Notes under the pieces: model-generated
The model's input: only the letters and a program-made list of their open reading frames with translations
Told to the model about the DNA's origin: nothing
The model's database searches: none
Made by a program: the position numbers and the translations under genes
Assembly: GCA_016744295.1 (NCBI GenBank)
Contig: JADGEQ010000057.1
Location: forward strand, 1 to 36,691
Direction: 5' to 3'
Length of the DNA stretch: 36,691 bases
Source of the DNA: Desulfobacteraceae bacterium
GTDB lineage: Bacteria; Desulfobacterota; Desulfobacteria; Desulfobacterales; Desulfobacteraceae
Part shown: in pieces, positions 23,838 to 32,619 of the stretch
Position numbering within the stretch: position 1 is the stretch's first letter
Layout of the letters: each line of letters opens with the position of its first letter

Positions 23838-24380
23838 ATGATGGATATTTTGATAGCAGCGGACATTTTCGGACACACCCCGGCCCTGGACCGACTGGCC
23901 AAACGCCTGAACCCCGACACCCTTGAGATAATGGATCCCTATGACGGAAGGACAACTTTCAGGGACGAAACAGCTGCCTATACCTTTTTCAAAACCCGGG
24001 TGGGGCTTTCCACCTATTCAGAAAAAATTGCCCATCGATTAAAGACAGGAAATCAAAACCGGACCCTGATCGGTTTCAGCGTTGGGGCAGCTGCCATCTG
24101 GCACCTGTCCTGTGACCCTGTTTTTACCGGGATCCGGGGGGCAATTGGCTTTTATGGCTCCCAGATCCGGTACCATACAGGGATCCGGCCGGTTTTTGAT
24201 ATAAAACTTTTCTGGCCTGAATCAGAACCCCATTTCGATGTGGACCGCCTTATTTTAAATCTTCGGGAAACGCCAAGGGTTTTTTGCCATAAGACAAAAG
24301 GATCCCATGGATTTATGAATGAACGATCCCAAAATTTTGATCTTTCTTTGTACGAAAGATACCTGGCCCAACTCAAATAG
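23838..24380 (+). CDS. Small alpha/beta hydrolase, dienelactone hydrolase-like
   Basis: 180 aa. Nucleophile elbow GFSVGAAA puts Ser at residue 81; His157 in SHGFMNE is the likely catalytic His; and the opening ILIAADIFGHTPAL is as in the dienelactone hydrolase family. It is shorter than the usual 230-250 aa and I cannot place the acid residue with certainty, so the substrate is open. No clear ribosome site precedes the two adjacent ATGs (23838 and 23841). It comes right after the dispersed repeat, and a segment covering codons about 32-73 is duplicated 1.2 kb downstream. Confidence 0.65.
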   Translation: MMDILIAADIFGHTPALDRLAKRLNPDTLEIMDPYDGRTTFRDETAAYTFFKTRVGLSTYSEKIAHRLKTGNQNRTLIGFSVGAAAIWHLSCDPVFTGIRGAIGFYGSQIRYHTGIRPVFDIKLFWPESEPHFDVDRLILNLRETPRVFCHKTKGSHGFMNERSQNFDLSLYERYLAQLK

Positions 24381-24405
24381 AACTAATTAAATAAACTGAT
24401 TAAAT

Positions 24406-24534
24406 ATGAAACAATTCTGGTCTAGAAAAATCACACTCTCTATTCCACCCCCAATGGGCACATGGGATAGCGGACAACAGGTGTCCGGAAAAACAGACCC
24501 TGTACTAAAAGTAATTCAATGGGGCGGACAATGA
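24406..24534 (+). CDS. Small ORF of 42 aa, coupled to the next
   Basis: Starts MKQFWSRKITLSIPPPMG and ends VLKVIQWGGQ. It follows the hydrolase gene by 25 bases; its TGA overlaps the ATG of the next ORF (ATGA). No family recognised and no good ribosome site. It may be a gene remnant in this decayed stretch. The coupling and the protein-like composition are the only support. Confidence 0.3.
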   Translation: MKQFWSRKITLSIPPPMGTWDSGQQVSGKTDPVLKVIQWGGQ

Positions 24535-24668
24535 AAAGTGACCTGGAGGAAGAATACCTTAACAAAAAAATTGTGATCGACCATTGTGTGGCGCTGTCAG
24601 ATGTGGCTACCCACGACAATGCCGATACCGCCACATCAAAAGAGATCTATGTTTTTGAATGCTTATAA
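24531..24668 (+). CDS. Small ORF of 45 aa
   Basis: It starts MKSDLEEEYLNKKIVIDHCV and ends YVFECL. GGGGCGG precedes the ATG at about three bases, and the frame begins in the stop of the previous ORF. Mixed acidic residues, no membrane segment, no family recognised. Could be a real small protein or the rest of a broken gene. Confidence 0.35.
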   Translation: MKSDLEEEYLNKKIVIDHCVALSDVATHDNADTATSKEIYVFECL

Positions 24669-25109
24669 TTACACTCGATGTAAAAAAGTTTAGGTGAGCG
24701 CTGAATTCTATTTTTTACCGCCCTTAAACCCTTTTAAATCCACTGAAAAAGGCAGAGTCAACTTAATGACCCTGCCCATTTCTATAGAAAAGAACCCAAC
24801 ACCGTAAGTTATAGACCCCTAGAAACCACAACGATTGAATGCTGCCAACGCTGCACTACAGAAAGCCATCCAGGATGCCAAATAGTTAGGATGCTCTCTA
24901 TCTCGTTAATTTTTGTTCCAATAATGCGTGCCCAAATAGACCCACCACAAGGCGATCAGCCTCTATGCCTATCTATTAAGCTATGCATATAGAGTAATTG
25001 CAGTAATAATGAATTCTACTTATTCGGTCTGGAAGACCTCCCGGGCTGCCTGTCATTGTAGCAGGGCAAGCCGCGGGTACTAATTCGTTTACGAAACACG
25101 GTCGAAAGA
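24669..25109. other. Decayed intergenic DNA
   Basis: No complete gene. A short frame ending at 24886 reads NAANAALQKAIQDAK before TAG and may be the last codons of a lost gene. Otherwise I see only AT-rich unstructured sequence up to the duplicated hydrolase fragment. Confidence 0.4.
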
Positions 25110-25233
25110 ATGGATCCCTATGACGGAAGGACAAGATTCAGGGACGAAGCAGGTGCCTATACCTTTTCCAAAACCCAGGTGGGGCTCCGCCTATTCAAAA
25201 AAAAATTGCCGATCGATTAAAGACAGGAAATCA
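25110..25233 (+). pseudogene. Duplicated, frameshifted fragment of the 23838 hydrolase gene
   Basis: It matches 23931-24055 at roughly 90 percent identity by eye, in the same orientation: both begin ATGGATCCCTATGACGGAAG and end CGATTAAAGACAGGAAATCA. A net two-base loss near 25187 breaks the frame. The match stops within the last codon of dapF, which is read from the other strand, so the dapF stop codon lies inside the copied DNA. Confidence 0.85.
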
Positions 25234-26082
25234 GATAAAAATACTGCCGTCAAAAACGCTAGTGGCCGGTCCGGTCTTAAAAATATGACCGCTTTCTTTG
25301 TCCCAGTAAATTTCAAGATCACCGCCATCCAGATGTATAATAGACCGGTTTTGACTTCTTTTGGTAAGAATGGCCGCCACAAGACTGGCACAGGCCCCGG
25401 TTCCACAGGCAAGCGTAATACCGGCCCCCCGCTCCCAAACCTTCATCTTAAGCTCTGTGTCATTGACCACTTCAATGAACTCCACATTGGTTTTTTCAGG
25501 AAACCTTGGATGGGTTTCAACGGCCCGGCCAACCCCTTCCACATCCACCCCGGCAATATCCGGAACAAAAATTACGGCATGGGGGTTTCCCATGGATACG
25601 GTGGTGACAACCTGGATGCCGGCATTGGTTTCAATGTCTTCTTCAATACCTCTCTTGTGATCACAGACAAAGGGAATCTGTTCACAGGACAAAACCGGAC
25701 TTCCCATGTCCACGGTAACCTGGGTAACCTGATTATTTTCATCGGTAAAAACCTCGGGAACAACGGTTCCGGCAAGGGTCTCAACCCGCATGCTTTTTTG
25801 GGTCACTATTTTATTTTCATAGAGATATCTGGCAAAACAGCGCATGCCGTTTCCGCACATTTCAGGTTCAGACCCGTCGGAATTGATGATGATAAACCGT
25901 ATATCATCCTTTCTTGAGTTACGGACCAGAATAACCCCGTCCCCGCCAATACCAAAATGCCGGTCGCATAATTTTATGGCAAGATCCGGGTAACCCATGA
26001 CCGCCTCAATCTGTCCATCCCGGTCATCCAGAATAATAAAATCATTCCCAAGACCTTCCATTTTGGAAAAATTAAGTTTCAT
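25231..26082 (-). CDS. dapF: Diaminopimelate epimerase
   Basis: 283 aa. Converts LL- to meso-diaminopimelate for lysine and peptidoglycan synthesis. Both catalytic cysteines are present: Cys76 in EMCGNGMRC and Cys226 in ACGTGAC, plus NDFIILDD and FGIGGDG near the start. The ATG has AAGGAAAGG before it. Second gene after rnd, 31 bases downstream, hence one unit. The terminal TGA lies in the duplicated hydrolase fragment, so the last few residues (DGSIFI) may have been altered by that event; the active site is untouched. Confidence 0.95.
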   Translation of the reverse strand: MKLNFSKMEGLGNDFIILDDRDGQIEAVMGYPDLAIKLCDRHFGIGGDGVILVRNSRKDDIRFIIINSDGSEPEMCGNGMRCFARYLYENKIVTQKSMRVETLAGTVVPEVFTDENNQVTQVTVDMGSPVLSCEQIPFVCDHKRGIEEDIETNAGIQVVTTVSMGNPHAVIFVPDIAGVDVEGVGRAVETHPRFPEKTNVEFIEVVNDTELKMKVWERGAGITLACGTGACASLVAAILTKRSQNRSIIHLDGGDLEIYWDKESGHIFKTGPATSVFDGSIFI

Positions 26083-26113
26083 GCCCTTTCCTTATCACTT
26101 GCTGCAAACAATT

Positions 26114-27247
26114 TTAGTTGCAATGTCCTAGTGTTTTAATAATTTCATCCCCCATGGCCTCTTTCTGCCAGTTCCGCATGGTTTCCATATTCTCCATGGC
26201 CTCCGGGGTGCGGGGATTTTTAAAGGCAATGGCCGAGATCAGGGCGTTGTTGATTAAGAATCCCGGCTCCATCCCAATGGAAACGCTTAATCTATCCCGC
26301 ATTTTTTTCAAACTATCAATCCGTTGCAATACCTGGGGATTTTTCCTGGGCAACCGGACTTTGGGGTAGGAGGGCAATTCTCCATGGGACAGGGCCAGGG
26401 CAGATGAAATGGCCTCCTGGCACAAATGGCCGTACATGTCGGCCTGTTTTTTGCTCAAAGCCCTGATGGAAACCATTGTCTCTATGGCCTTGGGACGATG
26501 GGTGGCCAGGGCAAGAAGGGATTGATTGGAGATGATTTTAAACAGGGGCAGATCTTTTTTGGCCCCCATGTCCAGACGAACCTGCAGCAGGTTCTCCAGA
26601 ATCGCCAGGCTCCGATTATCCATTTTTCCTGCACCCTTGAATTTTTTAAACAAAGGCAATTGATGGTTGGGCTCATATTTCACACTGGCCTGGGCCTCAA
26701 ATTCTTCCTTTGCCCAGGCAAGTCGATTACACTTTACAAGCCGCTCTTTTATGCGGTCATGCAACTCAATCAAGTTGGCCACATCCCCCACGGAGTAGGC
26801 AATCATATCGTCTTTTAAGGGGCGCCTGGACCAATCTACCTTTTGAAATCTCTTGTCCACAAAAATACCAAAATGCTCTTTTAACAGGGCGCCAAGCCCC
26901 CGCTCCTGAACGTTTAAAAACCGGCAGGCAATTTCCGTATCAAAAAGATTTTCTATGCGGCATCCCATCTCCCTGTCCAAACTTCTGACATCAAAATCGG
27001 CCCCATGGAATATTTTGATCATATCCTGATTTTCAAGAAGCGCAACAAAGGGGGCAAAATCATTTATTAAAAAAGGATCCACCAGAAATGCCTCATCCTT
27101 ACCTGCAATCTGGATCAGACAAATTTTCTCCTTAAAACAATGCATGGAGTCTGCCTCCAGGTCCACACCGATTATTTTTTCCCTGCCCAGACCCTTGCAG
27201 ACCGTTTCCAATTCCCCATCCGACTCAACAAACTTAAAATTCAGCAT
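26114..27247 (-). CDS. rnd: Ribonuclease D
   Basis: 377 aa, usual length. A 3'-5' exoribonuclease for tRNA 3'-end processing. The DEDD exonuclease domain (about 1-190) shows VDLEAD (Asp29, Glu31), FHGADFDVRSL, and the AYSVGDVANL motif with Tyr and Asp; an HRDC-type domain follows (about 205-290; LLQVRLDMGAKKDLPLFKII). GGGAAAAG before the ATG. Divergent from thrS with an 80-base gap. Confidence 0.92.
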   Translation of the reverse strand: MLNFKFVESDGELETVCKGLGREKIIGVDLEADSMHCFKEKICLIQIAGKDEAFLVDPFLINDFAPFVALLENQDMIKIFHGADFDVRSLDREMGCRIENLFDTEIACRFLNVQERGLGALLKEHFGIFVDKRFQKVDWSRRPLKDDMIAYSVGDVANLIELHDRIKERLVKCNRLAWAKEEFEAQASVKYEPNHQLPLFKKFKGAGKMDNRSLAILENLLQVRLDMGAKKDLPLFKIISNQSLLALATHRPKAIETMVSIRALSKKQADMYGHLCQEAISSALALSHGELPSYPKVRLPRKNPQVLQRIDSLKKMRDRLSVSIGMEPGFLINNALISAIAFKNPRTPEAMENMETMRNWQKEAMGDEIIKTLGHCN

Positions 27248-27329
27248 CTTTTCCCTTGATTGTTTACATCACTTCTTCTAAAATTCTTATTTTTATATTT
27301 AAAACCAATTAAACACAATGGAAAATAAG

Positions 27330-29240
27330 ATGATCACTATAACATTTCCAGACAATGCAATAAAGCAATTTGAAGAAAACCCCACAGGAATGGAGATTGC
27401 CCTTGGTATTTCCGAGGGATTTGCACGAAATTGTGTGGCCGTAAAAATTAAAGATCGCCTCCTGGATCTAAGCCTGCCCATACGAGAAGATTCACAGGTT
27501 AGCTTTATTACCGCCAAAGATGAAGAGGGTCTAGAAATTTTACGACACTCCTCTGCCCATGTCATGGCCGAGGCTGTACTCAACCTCTACGCCGATGCCA
27601 AACTGACCATAGGCCCGGTGGTGGAGGATGGTTTTTATTATGACATTGATATGCCCCCCATTTCAGAGGATGACCTGGTTACCGTTGAAACGGAAATGAA
27701 AAAAATCATAAAAGCCAAGAACAGCTTTGAACGACGGGTGGTCACCAAGGAAGAGGCCTTAAAAATTTTTGCGGACAACCCCTTTAAACTGGAATTGATC
27801 AATGAACTTGCTGACCAGGAAATTTCCCTCTACCAGAACGGAAAATTCATTGATCTTTGCCGGGGACCCCATATCCCCCATACCGGAATGATCAAGGGAT
27901 TCAAGCTTTTGAAAATATCCGGCGCCTATTGGCGGGCAGACCAGACAAGAGAACAGCTCCAGCGGCTCTACGGCATCTCCTTTTTCGACAAAAAACAACT
28001 CAACAAATACGTTCACCTGATTGAGGAAGCCAAAAAACGAGATCACCGGAAGCTGGGAACCCGGCTGGATCTTTTCTCCTTCCACGACGAAGCCGCCGGC
28101 ATGCCCTTTTTCCACGCCAAGGGCATGGACATGTGGAACAGTCTTTTGGACTATTGGCGGTATGAACACAAGGCCGCCGGGTATGTGGAAACCAAGACCC
28201 CTGTCATGCTCAACCGCAAACTCTGGGAACAGAGCGGTCACTGGGAAAATTACAGGGAAAACATGTACACCTCGGTGATTGATGATGAGGAATACGCCAT
28301 CAAACCCATGAACTGCCCAGGGGGCATGATTCTTTATAAGACGAAGGCTTATTCCTACCGGGACCTGCCACTGCGGGCCGGAGAAGTGGGCCTGGTCCAC
28401 CGTCACGAATTGTCCGGTGCCCTGTCAGGACTATTCCGGGTTCGGGCCTTTCACCAGGATGATGCCCATATCTTCATGACCCCGGACCAGATCGGAGAAG
28501 AGGTACTGGGGGTTCTGCAACTTGCCGAAAGGATTTACAAACGCTTCGGCCTGACCTTTCATCTGGAACTTTCCACCCGGCCCAAAAAATCCATTGGTGA
28601 GGATGGTCAGTGGGAAGAGGCCACCAACGGGCTGAAAAAAGCCCTGGAAGCATATGGCCAGGACTATGTGATCAATGAAGGGGACGGCGCCTTTTACGGA
28701 CCCAAAATTGATATCCACATCAAGGATGCCCTAGGGCGTACCTGGCAATGCGGCACGGTCCAGCTGGACATGGCCCTGCCCCAGCGCTTTGATCTGAGCT
28801 ACAAGGGCCAGGACAATGAAAAACACCGGCCCATTATGATCCACAGGGTTATTTACGGATCCATGGAACGGTTCTTCGGAATTTTGGTGGAGCATTTTGC
28901 CGGTAAATTTCCCCTATGGCTGGCACCGGTACAGGCAATTCTTCTGCCCATCAACCAGGATCTGTCGGACTATGCAGACACCATCAAACAAGCGCTTGAG
29001 ACCCATGGAATCCGGTGCGAAGTTGACAAAAGAAATGAAACCCTGAAAAAGAAAATCAGGGAAGCCCAGGTCAATTATGTGCCCCTGATCATCACCATCG
29101 GGGACAAGGAACAAGAGACCGGCACCCTGTCCGTGAGAACCCTTGACGGCAAGGTAAGAATGGGCCTTTCCATGGACAAATTTGTGACACAGGTTTGCCA
29201 GCATATCAAGGAAAGAAAACTGGATGAAGAGATCCTCTAA
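27330..29240 (+). CDS. thrS: Threonyl-tRNA synthetase
   Basis: 636 aa. Charges tRNA-Thr. Order: TGS domain (1-60), editing domain with SSAHVMAEA and the CRGPH segment, class II catalytic core (motif 2 RHELSGAL; motif 3 near GSMERFFG), and C-terminal anticodon-binding domain. Zn ligands appear as Cys in MNCPGG, His in RHEL and His in MIHR. I choose the ATG at 27330, giving MITITFPDNA as in other ThrRS; an ATG at 27318 adds four residues. Its last codons overlap the VanZ-like gene by 17 bases. Confidence 0.96.
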   Translation: MITITFPDNAIKQFEENPTGMEIALGISEGFARNCVAVKIKDRLLDLSLPIREDSQVSFITAKDEEGLEILRHSSAHVMAEAVLNLYADAKLTIGPVVEDGFYYDIDMPPISEDDLVTVETEMKKIIKAKNSFERRVVTKEEALKIFADNPFKLELINELADQEISLYQNGKFIDLCRGPHIPHTGMIKGFKLLKISGAYWRADQTREQLQRLYGISFFDKKQLNKYVHLIEEAKKRDHRKLGTRLDLFSFHDEAAGMPFFHAKGMDMWNSLLDYWRYEHKAAGYVETKTPVMLNRKLWEQSGHWENYRENMYTSVIDDEEYAIKPMNCPGGMILYKTKAYSYRDLPLRAGEVGLVHRHELSGALSGLFRVRAFHQDDAHIFMTPDQIGEEVLGVLQLAERIYKRFGLTFHLELSTRPKKSIGEDGQWEEATNGLKKALEAYGQDYVINEGDGAFYGPKIDIHIKDALGRTWQCGTVQLDMALPQRFDLSYKGQDNEKHRPIMIHRVIYGSMERFFGILVEHFAGKFPLWLAPVQAILLPINQDLSDYADTIKQALETHGIRCEVDKRNETLKKKIREAQVNYVPLIITIGDKEQETGTLSVRTLDGKVRMGLSMDKFVTQVCQHIKERKLDEEIL

Positions 29241-29691
29241 AAAAGGTTATCCTGACAAGTTAAGTTTGGGCGGGGACCCCCATGTTCCCGCCTCCATTTT
29301 AAAGCTGAATCTCTATTACAGACTGCCCCTGGTCGGATTTTGTGTTTTTCTTTTCTGGCAGTCCTCTTTCCCCTCACTGTCTTCTGCCCCCTTGTTTCCC
29401 CATGATGACAAACTCATGCACATGGGAGCCTATGCATTTCTGGCGTTTCTGGCCGGGCGAAACCTGCACCGGGAAAAACCCTTGTTCAGCCGGACAAAAC
29501 TCAGAATGCTGACCATTCTCTTTGCCTCCCTCTATGGACTTTCCGATGAGATCCACCAGGGGTTTGTGCCCAGCAGAACCGCCTCGGCAGGAGACTTTGC
29601 AGCAGACATTCTGGGCAGTTGTATGGGAGCCTGGCTTTATTTTAACTGTTATCTTAACCGTTGCCCTAGCTTTTACCCCGACAAAAAATGA
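29224..29691 (+). CDS. VanZ-family membrane protein
   Basis: 155 aa with about four hydrophobic segments. The VanZ signature is visible: HDDKLMHMGAYAFLAFLAGR and the helix with YGLSDEIHQGFVPSRTASAGD. VanZ proteins are inner-membrane; their biochemical role outside teicoplanin resistance is not settled. Start 29224 overlaps thrS by 17 bases, with AAGGAAAG eight bases before it inside thrS. The Asp-Glu-His-Gln segment is intact. Confidence 0.85.
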   Translation: MKRSSKKGYPDKLSLGGDPHVPASILKLNLYYRLPLVGFCVFLFWQSSFPSLSSAPLFPHDDKLMHMGAYAFLAFLAGRNLHREKPLFSRTKLRMLTILFASLYGLSDEIHQGFVPSRTASAGDFAADILGSCMGAWLYFNCYLNRCPSFYPDKK

Positions 29692-29703
29692 TTGGTAAAC
29701 AAG

Positions 29704-30855
29704 ATGAATGATTTTTCAGACAAACTGATCCAGATTCTCAACCACGGGGCCCTGAACCTGGCCCTGGGACTGGGATATTCTCTCAAGATATTTGATGTAA
29801 TGGATGAAATCGGAGAACCGGCTGACCTGGAGATACTGGCCAAGGCCACCGGTCTTGACAACAGATATCTCAAGGAATGGCTGGGGATTATGGTAACAGG
29901 CGAAATTATCACCCTGGTTGCCAACCCACAAAACAAAAAAAATCCCCGGCAAATTATTCTTGCCGAAAAAAAGGATCAAGAAAAAGACGAAGAAAAAGAA
30001 TGGTATTATTTGCCGCCAGCCCATGCAGATGTTTTGACCCGCAGGGCCGGGAACAGCAACCTGGGCGTCTATACCCAGGAGACGCCTCTGCTCACACTCT
30101 CTGCCATGGAAGCGGTTCAAAAAGGATTTCTTACCGGGGAGGGTGTGTCTTTTGATCATTATCCTCAATTCCAGGGATTCATGTCCGAGCTGTCCAATGC
30201 CAAACACAAACAGGTTCTGATCAAAGATTTTCTGCCCTCTGTGGAGGATGGCAGGCTGGTAAAATCCCTGGGACAGGGGATACAGGTGTGTGATATCGGC
30301 TGCGGAGAAGGTGTTGCCCTGATCCTTATGGCCAAGGCCTTTCCAAATTCCCGATTCCTGGGATTGGATAACCATGAAGCCGCTATTTCAATTGCCAAAA
30401 AAGCCGCCCAAAACATGGGGTTGCCCAATGCCCGGTTCAAGATATCCGATGCCGCCCAAATTCAAGGGGACAGGCAGATGTTTCAAAAATTTGACTATGT
30501 AACGGCCTTTGATGCCATCCACGACCAGTCCCACCCCACAAAAGTGCTTGAAGGCATCAGGGCCATGCTGAAACCAGGAGGACTTTTTTCCATGGTGGAT
30601 ATAAAGGCTTCCACCCGCCTGGCAAAGAATCTGGACCACCCCATGGGACCTTTTTTATATACGGTAAGCCTCATGCATTGCATGCCCGTGGGCCTCAATG
30701 ACCAGGGCCGGGGATTGGGTATGATGTGGGGCAAAGAACAGGCCCTGACACTTCTTGCCCGGGCGGGATTTGACCGGGTTGATGCTCTCAAAATCCCCAA
30801 TGATCCATTTAACCTGCATTTTCTCGCAAAAGCCCTGACCCACTCCTATAAATGA
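29704..30855 (+). CDS. Class I SAM-dependent methyltransferase with N-terminal helical/winged domain
   Basis: 383 aa. The N-terminal 100 residues (LEILAKATGLDNRYLKEWL) are a winged-helix-like dimerisation part, as in small-molecule O/C-methyltransferases and the Rv2258c-type family. The SAM-binding core begins at about 200 with VCDIGCGEG (motif I), GLDNHE (end of strand 2) and FDAIHDQ. A lysine-glutamate-rich insertion near residue 95-105 is unusual. Substrate unknown. The start could also be a TTG at 29692; I take the ATG. It follows the VanZ stop by 12 bases. Confidence 0.8.
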   Translation: MNDFSDKLIQILNHGALNLALGLGYSLKIFDVMDEIGEPADLEILAKATGLDNRYLKEWLGIMVTGEIITLVANPQNKKNPRQIILAEKKDQEKDEEKEWYYLPPAHADVLTRRAGNSNLGVYTQETPLLTLSAMEAVQKGFLTGEGVSFDHYPQFQGFMSELSNAKHKQVLIKDFLPSVEDGRLVKSLGQGIQVCDIGCGEGVALILMAKAFPNSRFLGLDNHEAAISIAKKAAQNMGLPNARFKISDAAQIQGDRQMFQKFDYVTAFDAIHDQSHPTKVLEGIRAMLKPGGLFSMVDIKASTRLAKNLDHPMGPFLYTVSLMHCMPVGLNDQGRGLGMMWGKEQALTLLARAGFDRVDALKIPNDPFNLHFLAKALTHSYK

Positions 30856-30861
30856 GAATCC

Positions 30862-31731
30862 ATGAAAATTATTACCCTGGTTGAAAACACAACATCAAAT
30901 GAGAATCTGACCCCGAAACACGGTCTTTGCCTGTATATTGAAGCCAACAATAAAAAAATTTTGTTTGATACCGGGCCGGATCAAACCCTGATTGAAAATG
31001 CCCGGAAGCTCGACATTAACCTGTCCGAGGTGGATCTTGTTTTCATCTCCCACGGGCATGCAGACCATGGTGGCGGGATACCCGCCTTCCAGAAGATCAA
31101 TCCAAGGGCCAGGATCATCCTTTCCCAATCTGCCATGAATCCATTTTATGCCCGACTGCTCTTTTTCAACAAGTACATAGGCCTTCCTGTAAATGAAATA
31201 AACACCAGCCAGTTTGAATTTATTACCCGGGACCAACAGATTGACGACCAACTTCATGTTTTTACCCGATTTAGCCAAAACGGTTTCATTCCTGTGGGCA
31301 ACCAAAGCCTGAAAACAAAAACCAAGGGAAAATTGATAGAAGATGATTTTTCCCATGAAATGGCCCTGCTCATCCGGGAACAAAACACCCATGTTTTGTT
31401 GACGGGCTGCTCCCATTCAGGTGTGGGCAATATGGTTAAAACCGTTCTCGACAAAACCGGCCTGGACCGGATAGATATGGTTGTGGGCGGATTCCATCTG
31501 TTTAACCCGGTCACCAGAAAGACCGAAGAACAAACCCGGATCCAACAGCTCACAGGAGAGCTGTCTGCCTATCCTGATACAAAATTTTATACCGGACACT
31601 GCACCGGCCAAAAAGCCTTCGGCCATTTAACCCAATTGATGGAAGAAAATATATTTAAATTTCAAACAGGAACCCGGATTGTGTTATCCCCCTTGAAACA
31701 ATTCTCGGTCACCATTCAATACCGGGGTTAA
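30862..31731 (+). CDS. Metallo-beta-lactamase-fold hydrolase
   Basis: 289 aa. Metal-binding HGHADHGGG (about 64-72) is the classical HxHxDH. Further ligands are likely in GCSHSGVGN (His about 183) and GGFHLF and TGHCTG. The pattern matches the MBL group annotated as beta-ribofuranosylaminobenzene 5'-phosphate synthase-like, whose true activity is often unknown. Six bases after the methyltransferase, so co-transcribed; I infer a shared metabolite. Confidence 0.82.
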   Translation: MKIITLVENTTSNENLTPKHGLCLYIEANNKKILFDTGPDQTLIENARKLDINLSEVDLVFISHGHADHGGGIPAFQKINPRARIILSQSAMNPFYARLLFFNKYIGLPVNEINTSQFEFITRDQQIDDQLHVFTRFSQNGFIPVGNQSLKTKTKGKLIEDDFSHEMALLIREQNTHVLLTGCSHSGVGNMVKTVLDKTGLDRIDMVVGGFHLFNPVTRKTEEQTRIQQLTGELSAYPDTKFYTGHCTGQKAFGHLTQLMEENIFKFQTGTRIVLSPLKQFSVTIQYRG

Positions 31732-31856
31732 TCATTTAAAAATGATGGTACAAACAGTGCCGACCCGTTCCGGTCAGGTTACCTTCCACTGGGTATGGCG
31801 GTTTATTTGAATAGCAAATTTAATAATTTCTTTGGAGGCGGTAGCGTGTCCAGGGA

Positions 31857-32054
31857 TCATGGTGGCGCAAAATCCGGTGGACCTATGATTTTTTTTAAAC
31901 TGGAAAAATTTACCTCATCAGCACTTGCTGTCCCATTTAAGGGAACCTTATTCATCCACTGATATACAATTCGTTTTCCCTTTGAATCTTTTAATTCAAA
32001 CTCACTGGCATCTCCAAGTCCTGTGAGTTCATCCACCCGTTCGCTGTAAAAAAA
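31857..32054 (-). pseudogene. Orphan C-terminal gene fragment next to IS91 remnant
   Basis: An open minus-strand frame of about 65 codons without start, reading SERVDELTGLGDASEFELK near its beginning and KIIGPPDFAPP before the stop at 31857. It has good protein character but no family I recognise. It begins exactly after the stop codon of the IS91 fragment, so its 5' part was probably lost through the insertion. Confidence 0.5.
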
Positions 32055-32510
32055 TCACCGAGAATTGCTGATAAAGCTGATGATACGCATTTGTCCCTGG
32101 CATTTAGGACAGATCAGCGGGTCCACCGCATAAATTTTCTGAATCAGACGAGCCCAGCTCTGACCAAACTCTTTGGAAAACATCTCGTTCGGGATAACGG
32201 CAGGAATATTATCATTCTGATTGGCCTTTTTTCTCATCCCTCGAGATTTGTTCGAATACCAGCCATAATATCTCACCGTCTGTTCATATCGCCCGGGAAT
32301 ATGTGTCACCAGCCTGGCCAGCCAGTCCATGGCATTAAATGTCTTCCGCGACTTCCGGTCTTTTGATATGGATATGACCTTGGCTGTGACGTCATGGGAA
32401 TCTTCCGCCGTTATATAGACCATGCGCTCTTGAGAAAAACAGGCGCGGATAATGTACCGGACAAAATTCAGGGAGACCCCATGTGATTTTTTTATGTATG
32501 TGTGCTCAAA
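32055..32510 (-). pseudogene. IS91-family transposase, C-terminal remnant
   Basis: In frame from about 32510: VRYIIRACFSQERM, then HIPGRYEQTVRYYGWYSNKS, and the C-terminal CPKCQGQMRIISFI zinc-like motif, as in Y2-type IS91/IS801 transposases (about 400 aa). The catalytic His-U-His and Tyr region is missing, so it is dead. The last codons run into the dispersed repeat core (ATTGCTGAT and CACCGAGAAT on the plus strand), where the normal coding end seems replaced. Confidence 0.75.
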
Positions 32511-32619
32511 TTATTCCCGCCACTTAGCGCTAAGCCCTACAGAGCCTGTAACAAGAGGTTCCAAAATGTTTTGTAAAGGGAAAACACCGCACAAACAGGG
32601 CCAAACTTGGGGCCGGGGT

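Noticed and set aside
25120..25917. 265-aa plus-strand ORF
   Set aside because: It runs antisense to dapF, which is a certain gene; Gly/Asn/His-rich composition is typical of a shadow frame.
27250..27329. T-box or attenuator before thrS
   Set aside because: The 80-base gap shows no specifier stem, leader peptide or terminator pair.
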